64,000 nucleotides of DNA from Galerina marginata (Eukaryota > Basidiomycota > Agaricomycetes > Agaricales > Galerinaceae), in contig JAECYW010000006.1 of NCBI GenBank assembly GCA_023014335.1, positions 3,286,001 to 3,350,000 on the forward strand. The letters are read 5' to 3'. Shown here one piece after another: positions 60,201 to 64,000 of this stretch. The notes beneath the pieces were generated by a model. It did no database searches. It worked only from the letters and a program-made list of their open reading frames with translations, and was not told the DNA's origin. A program made the translations under genes and the position numbers. Each line of letters opens with the position of its first letter. The stretch's first letter is position 1.

Positions 60201-60832
60201 GCTGACTTGATCATGTCCACCTTCTAGAATTTACATCCCCACCCTGGAATTTCCTGACGGCGGAAGAATGACACTGGGCTTTGCTGAGCTCGTCGTCGGC
60301 GATAGCGTTGAGCTCAAGGGCCCCATCGGGCACTTCATCTGGAAGGGTCACGGGCTTGCATCATTACACAACCAGGATCGGCACATCGAGGAAATCGGAC
60401 TGGTATGCGGCGGCAGTGGCATTACACCCATCCTTCAAGTCTTACGTGCGATAGTGAGTGATCCGTCCTCAGTGACAAAAATATGGGTGTTGGATGTAAA
60501 CCGGGATTTCGAGGATATTCTCTGTAAGGAAGAGATAGACCGCTTGGCGAGGGAGAACGAGAAGACGGTTAAACTTCATTATAGTTTGACAGGTAGAGAA
60601 GTACCTGAGGATTGGGAATACTCGAGGGGAAGGATCACAGACGAGATGCTCAAGGCGCATATTCCTAGTCCAGGGGGAAACAAGCTGGTGTGTATATGTG
60701 GGCCATCTGCTATGGAGCAGAATGTAAAAGGTATGTTGTACTTGGGAGAGTCTTTGTCGTCACCTAAACAATTTCGCAGCTTCGTTGCACAGGATTGGGT
60801 GGGATGAATCGACTGAGGTCATTCTGTTTTGA
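57295..60832 (+). CDS. nar1: Assimilatory nitrate reductase (NAD(P)H)
   Basis: Roughly 930 residues in about a dozen exons; it reduces nitrate to nitrite in the cytosol (niaD in Aspergillus). The first exon is short (ATG 57295, MRTT). A serine-rich leader is followed by the molybdopterin domain (LFFVRNHGAVPRI, LVCAGNRRKEQNIVQKSLGF with the Mo-ligand cysteine, SWGAGGVSTALFTGVYLADV). Next come the dimerisation domain (GYAYAGGGRRVTRVELSSDN) and the cytochrome b5 domain (FFKDHPGGAQSIELVAGEDA; haem histidines in HPGG and IHSSDA). The FAD domain has RAYTPLS and LGLLPGQHVYVRL. The NAD(P)H domain has GLVCGGSGITPILQVLRAI and VCICGPSAMEQNVK. The end is RIGWDESTEVILF with a TGA at 60830-60832. All cofactor residues are present. 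It lies downstream of nrt2 on the same strand. Confidence 0.95.
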
Positions 60833-63758
60833 AACTATGCAGTCTTAATGTCAAGATGATACGGGCAATGATTGCACAAGACATTGAGAATGACGAATCT
60901 GATGATGGAACTTGGAAGCACCTCGGTTGTTAGAAAAAGAATTGTGGAAGGTGAGGCTGGAACGGTGACAGCACGTACCACTACTGAATGAATACGTCGA
61001 ATGGGACACCGCCAGCACTCTTTGCTCGGCGGAAGCTTGTCAGAGACTGGTGAAAGTAGTGGCAGCAGTTTATCCAGCTACCTCAGGCTCCGCTTGTATG
61101 TCAGGCATGTTTCGTCTCCCTGGAATCAGAATGTCTCGTCCAGCCAGGGCTCTCCTGTGAATCCTAGCGCTCCTATTCGACAAGAAAATCTGCGGGATGA
61201 GGGACCTATCGGCGCAGAAGGGGATTGATTGGGCAGGATTGAGCATAAACAAGGAGAAAAGAAAGGTTGATGGCGGGGGTCCGTAACGTCCGTTCCATTT
61301 CGGGCAACAAACATAACATCCCTCTTTTTTACCGCCACAACACATCCCATCCTTACTATAGATCAAATGGCGGCTATCCAGTGCGTGATTCCGGTCTGCG
61401 AGCCTCGACTGGTATAACACATCGCGCACGGAAACAGCGACGGTGAAGGATAGACCAAGTTCTTCTGGTTGGTAATCCTGGTGCAATTCTGCCTGGAATT
61501 GGGTCACCATTGTAAGCTGGATGGAGAGTTTTATTTCATTTCATGAGCCCTTGTAAGTCTGTCTCACTTTACCCATGCGTAGCAGGGCAGTACTAATACC
61601 TAAACAGACTGCCTGACCATCTACATACCTCCGCTCAACGACGTCTTGTAAATCTTCGCCCAGACGGTATGCAAATAACTGCGGGCGTTGTCTTAATCCA
61701 CGCACTCTGCATATCCATCCTTGGGTCAACTGTCGCGGGTTCGTTCAGAGGTGCCTTCAATATAGCAGCCAAGCCATACTCGACGCTTTGAAGTTGCGTT
61801 GGGTAAGTCGTTTATGGCTGGTTGGACCATACAGGCTCTGAAGTGGAGAGGCGTCTCGTCTGATCGTGAACTGGCCTGGATCTGTCTCTCACCGCCTCCA
61901 GGAAGGAAATACGAAACTCAGGGTGACACTCGTCCAGAACAATATTCGAAGTTTTTGTTCAAGGTGTGTCATTTTAAATTGAAACTCTGGCGAACGGCTA
62001 ACTTGAAGTCGCCGTTCGTTGAGCAGAGCGTTCTACCCCGGCCGGCAGATTATTGCAGTCTCAAACGAACAGAAGGCACTTGGGCTGAGGAATTCTGCCA
62101 AAGCTGAGGGCGTCATTGCTTAACGTGCCGTGCATTCATGTACGTCTTCAGATTATTGCGATGCATAAAGATATTCATTCAGGTTAACTTTAGCCGACAC
62201 ACCTTATCTACTCTCAAAGCCAACTTGATCTCTTTCCGCAATCCTGACCGACAAACGAGAAACCTTTAATTGCGCGTCACTTCCTCTAGGTTCGCTTTGC
62301 ATATCCAGGATCTCACTGCTTCCTGGGGCGGATCACTGTATCACACTCCTCGTTTCCCATCCTCCAGAATGGCCCCGCTGCACTCTTTCTGGAACGTTAT
62401 CCGCCCACAAGTTCAAATAACAACCTCAACCATTCCTACCAGCTTCTTTTCGTATACACAACGCTCACAGAAAGCTCGAAGCAATTCCTCCAACACTCCG
62501 CCTCCTTCGCAGGGATGTGGCTCCTGTTGTGTACCCTTGATTTCGGATGTGGGTAGAACCTAACCCTCGGAAGTATACGGCTACGTCGATGTTCTGAAAT
62601 AAGTTACAGTTGCTACGTTTGACCGCTCTCCTGCTTGCTCGCTACTGTAACATCTGGTGCCTGGTTCCGTTCTAATTTACGTCTCCACCCTAGGCAGCTG
62701 TGTGTGTAGAGAAAAACTGCCTACATATGAAACGGCGGTAAAACGGCGGTCAACGAGGATACCTCCGCGTTATCCTTTGGCGTTTGGACGACCGGCGTTG
62801 TGTTATCCAAATCCCTACGCTAACTGCGTATCGACTTGGTATCACTGACAGTGCTATTCCTAGTAAAGCAAGATCAGACGCAAAACTTCGGCATATTCGA
62901 GGCACATTTTTGCCACGGTCGAATAGATGGCAGAACGAGGCATATTGGTTTCTTGGTCTACGTAATTGGCACTTTTCCATTCCGTTGATGATATCCAACT
63001 TCGTCGAACCAACTGCGGCAGCCAGCCAGCACCTATGTCTGTCCAAGCGCAACCCCTTCCTTAGATTATTCGACCGCCGTCGCGAAAATATGGCAATGCA
63101 TTTATAACGCAAGATTATGCGAATAGGCACGTCGCAGATTATGGGGAATTAGCGGCCTATGGATGCCAATGAAGAATGCCAACCAATAGCCCTGGGCGCA
63201 CGTTGGATATCCGGTTTACATTTGTCGAACCTTTCTCTAGACATAAATCATAAATGCATTAATTTCTACCCTCATGTCTGCGAACGCTTGGCAGATATGA
63301 CGGATGCGCCCAGTGTCTTCTGATTGAACTGTGTCTACAAATGGATATGCAAAATCCTAATACATATTGAGTTAGGCTAGTACGTGCATTTCTGAAACAT
63401 TCACTAACGACAGGTATTTGCTTATCACTCCGAGGCAAAGAAATTCATAGACCGTCGTTTTTGGTCCAGGCATCTTTGCAAACACTAACTATCAGCGCAT
63501 ATGTTCACATGAACTCGAGAGTCCGCTAATACTACTAATACTACTAGTAAGTACTCGGAATATACAGGAAAGTTTTGTTTTGGCGTTTTTGATAATGAAA
63601 TGGAAAGTAACAGGAAACTGAGGGGGCCATACGGGCCGACCGGGGACAATGAAATATGATCTTCAACGTCAGACTTTGGGCAAGACATCAGATATAACCT
63701 CAGCTAACAAAATTTGGTGCCGAAAAACTCACCTGAATTTAGGAGAACAAGCAACCAT
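60833..63758. other. No confidently supported gene
   Basis: The minus strand at 61510-61070 (SFTVAVSVRDVLYQSRLADR, with GCYVCC) and 61729-61541 (LRQRPQLFAYRLGEDLQDVV) looks coding-like. It may belong to one decayed gene with an intron around 61640-61515, but the frames do not join cleanly. A plus-strand ORF at 62370-62563 (64 residues, serine-rich, ending SQGCGSCCVPL) and one at 62784-63107 have no recognisable domain. Confidence 0.25.
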
Positions 63759-64000
63759 TTACCAAACTTTATATTCCAAGCTCGCTTGTCCGTGCACTTG
63801 ATAAGCCCCGTCGTGCATCCCAGAAGCCACCAAGACGGCAAATATATCGGCCTTGGTCGACGTTCCGCTCAAATCAACTACCTGAAGAACGGTGCCGTTT
63901 GTTTCATTGCCGTTCAGAACCCCCTTGTTGATATCAACAATGGACATATCACTGCTGCGTGGAGCAATGATTCCCACAGGCGCTTGAGATGAGAGGGTAC
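63759..64000 (-). CDS. Partial unknown gene at the right edge
   Basis: The minus strand is open from the window edge to a TAG at 63759. It encodes about 79 residues, including APVGIIAPRSSDMSIVDINK, GTVLQVVDLSGTSTKADIFA and GMHDGAYQVHGQASLEYKVW at the C-terminus. The composition is protein-like and the 5' part is outside the window. No family is recognised. Confidence 0.4.
   Translation of the reverse strand, partial: TLSSQAPVGIIAPRSSDMSIVDINKGVLNGNETNGTVLQVVDLSGTSTKADIFAVLVASGMHDGAYQVHGQASLEYKVW

Noticed and set aside
1..64000. CRISPR arrays, bacterial operons, riboswitches, rRNA and tRNA genes
   Set aside because: The DNA is eukaryotic with introns throughout. No spaced identical repeats of CRISPR type and no recognisable tRNA or rRNA sequence were seen by eye.

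Overview
This window looks like chromosomal DNA of a filamentous basidiomycete, most likely an Agaricomycete (mushroom-forming fungus). Genes are split by many 45-70 bp GT-AG introns. Protein families typical of that group are present, including a WD40 protein with a C-terminal membrane segment, CACTA/Plavaka-like and hAT transposases, and lineage-specific hypothetical proteins. The right third carries a fungal nitrate-assimilation cluster. All assignments come from reading the sequence. No database search was run, so family names rest on recognised motifs.

Layout. 1-5.5 kb: a ~4.4 kb inverted-repeat element (TIRs at 1134-1420 and 5250-5533) with hairpins and a captured acidic coding fragment. 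5.5-10.7 kb: a broken gene, a WD40/transmembrane gene (minus) and a small two-intron gene (plus). 10.7-16.2 kb: a dispersed hairpin-containing repeat, a degraded CACTA/Plavaka-like transposase and non-coding repeats. 16.2-20 kb: a frameshifted hAT transposase behind a truncated Ulp1-like protease. 20-25.3 kb: mostly non-coding, with a 3-copy tandem repeat and a solitary HEAT-repeat exon.

25.4-32.4 kb: an apparently intact tail-to-tail pair. One gene encodes an 860-residue protein of unknown function (plus). The other encodes a ~1,200-residue CACTA/Tnp2-type transposase (minus). Short imperfect palindromes lie on both sides of the pair, suggesting one young composite element. 33.4-38.2 kb: a transposase C-terminal remnant, then two divergent HEAT-repeat arrays in which each repeat is one exon (~170 bp genomic period), with a broken hAT transposase between them. 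38.7-44 kb: a RING-finger gene, a small lineage-specific gene and an eIF4E-like pseudogene. 45.8-49 kb: two satellite-like regions with units of ~60 bp and up to ~670 bp.

49-60.8 kb: the nitrate cluster. Nitrite reductase is on the minus strand. The nitrate transporter and nitrate reductase are on the plus strand. NiR and nrt2 are divergent across ~1 kb with six GATA cores. Together the three proteins import nitrate, reduce it to nitrite and reduce nitrite to ammonium. All key cofactor motifs are readable, and the genes look functional. The last 3 kb holds no gene I can name, apart from a coding-like fragment that runs off the right edge.
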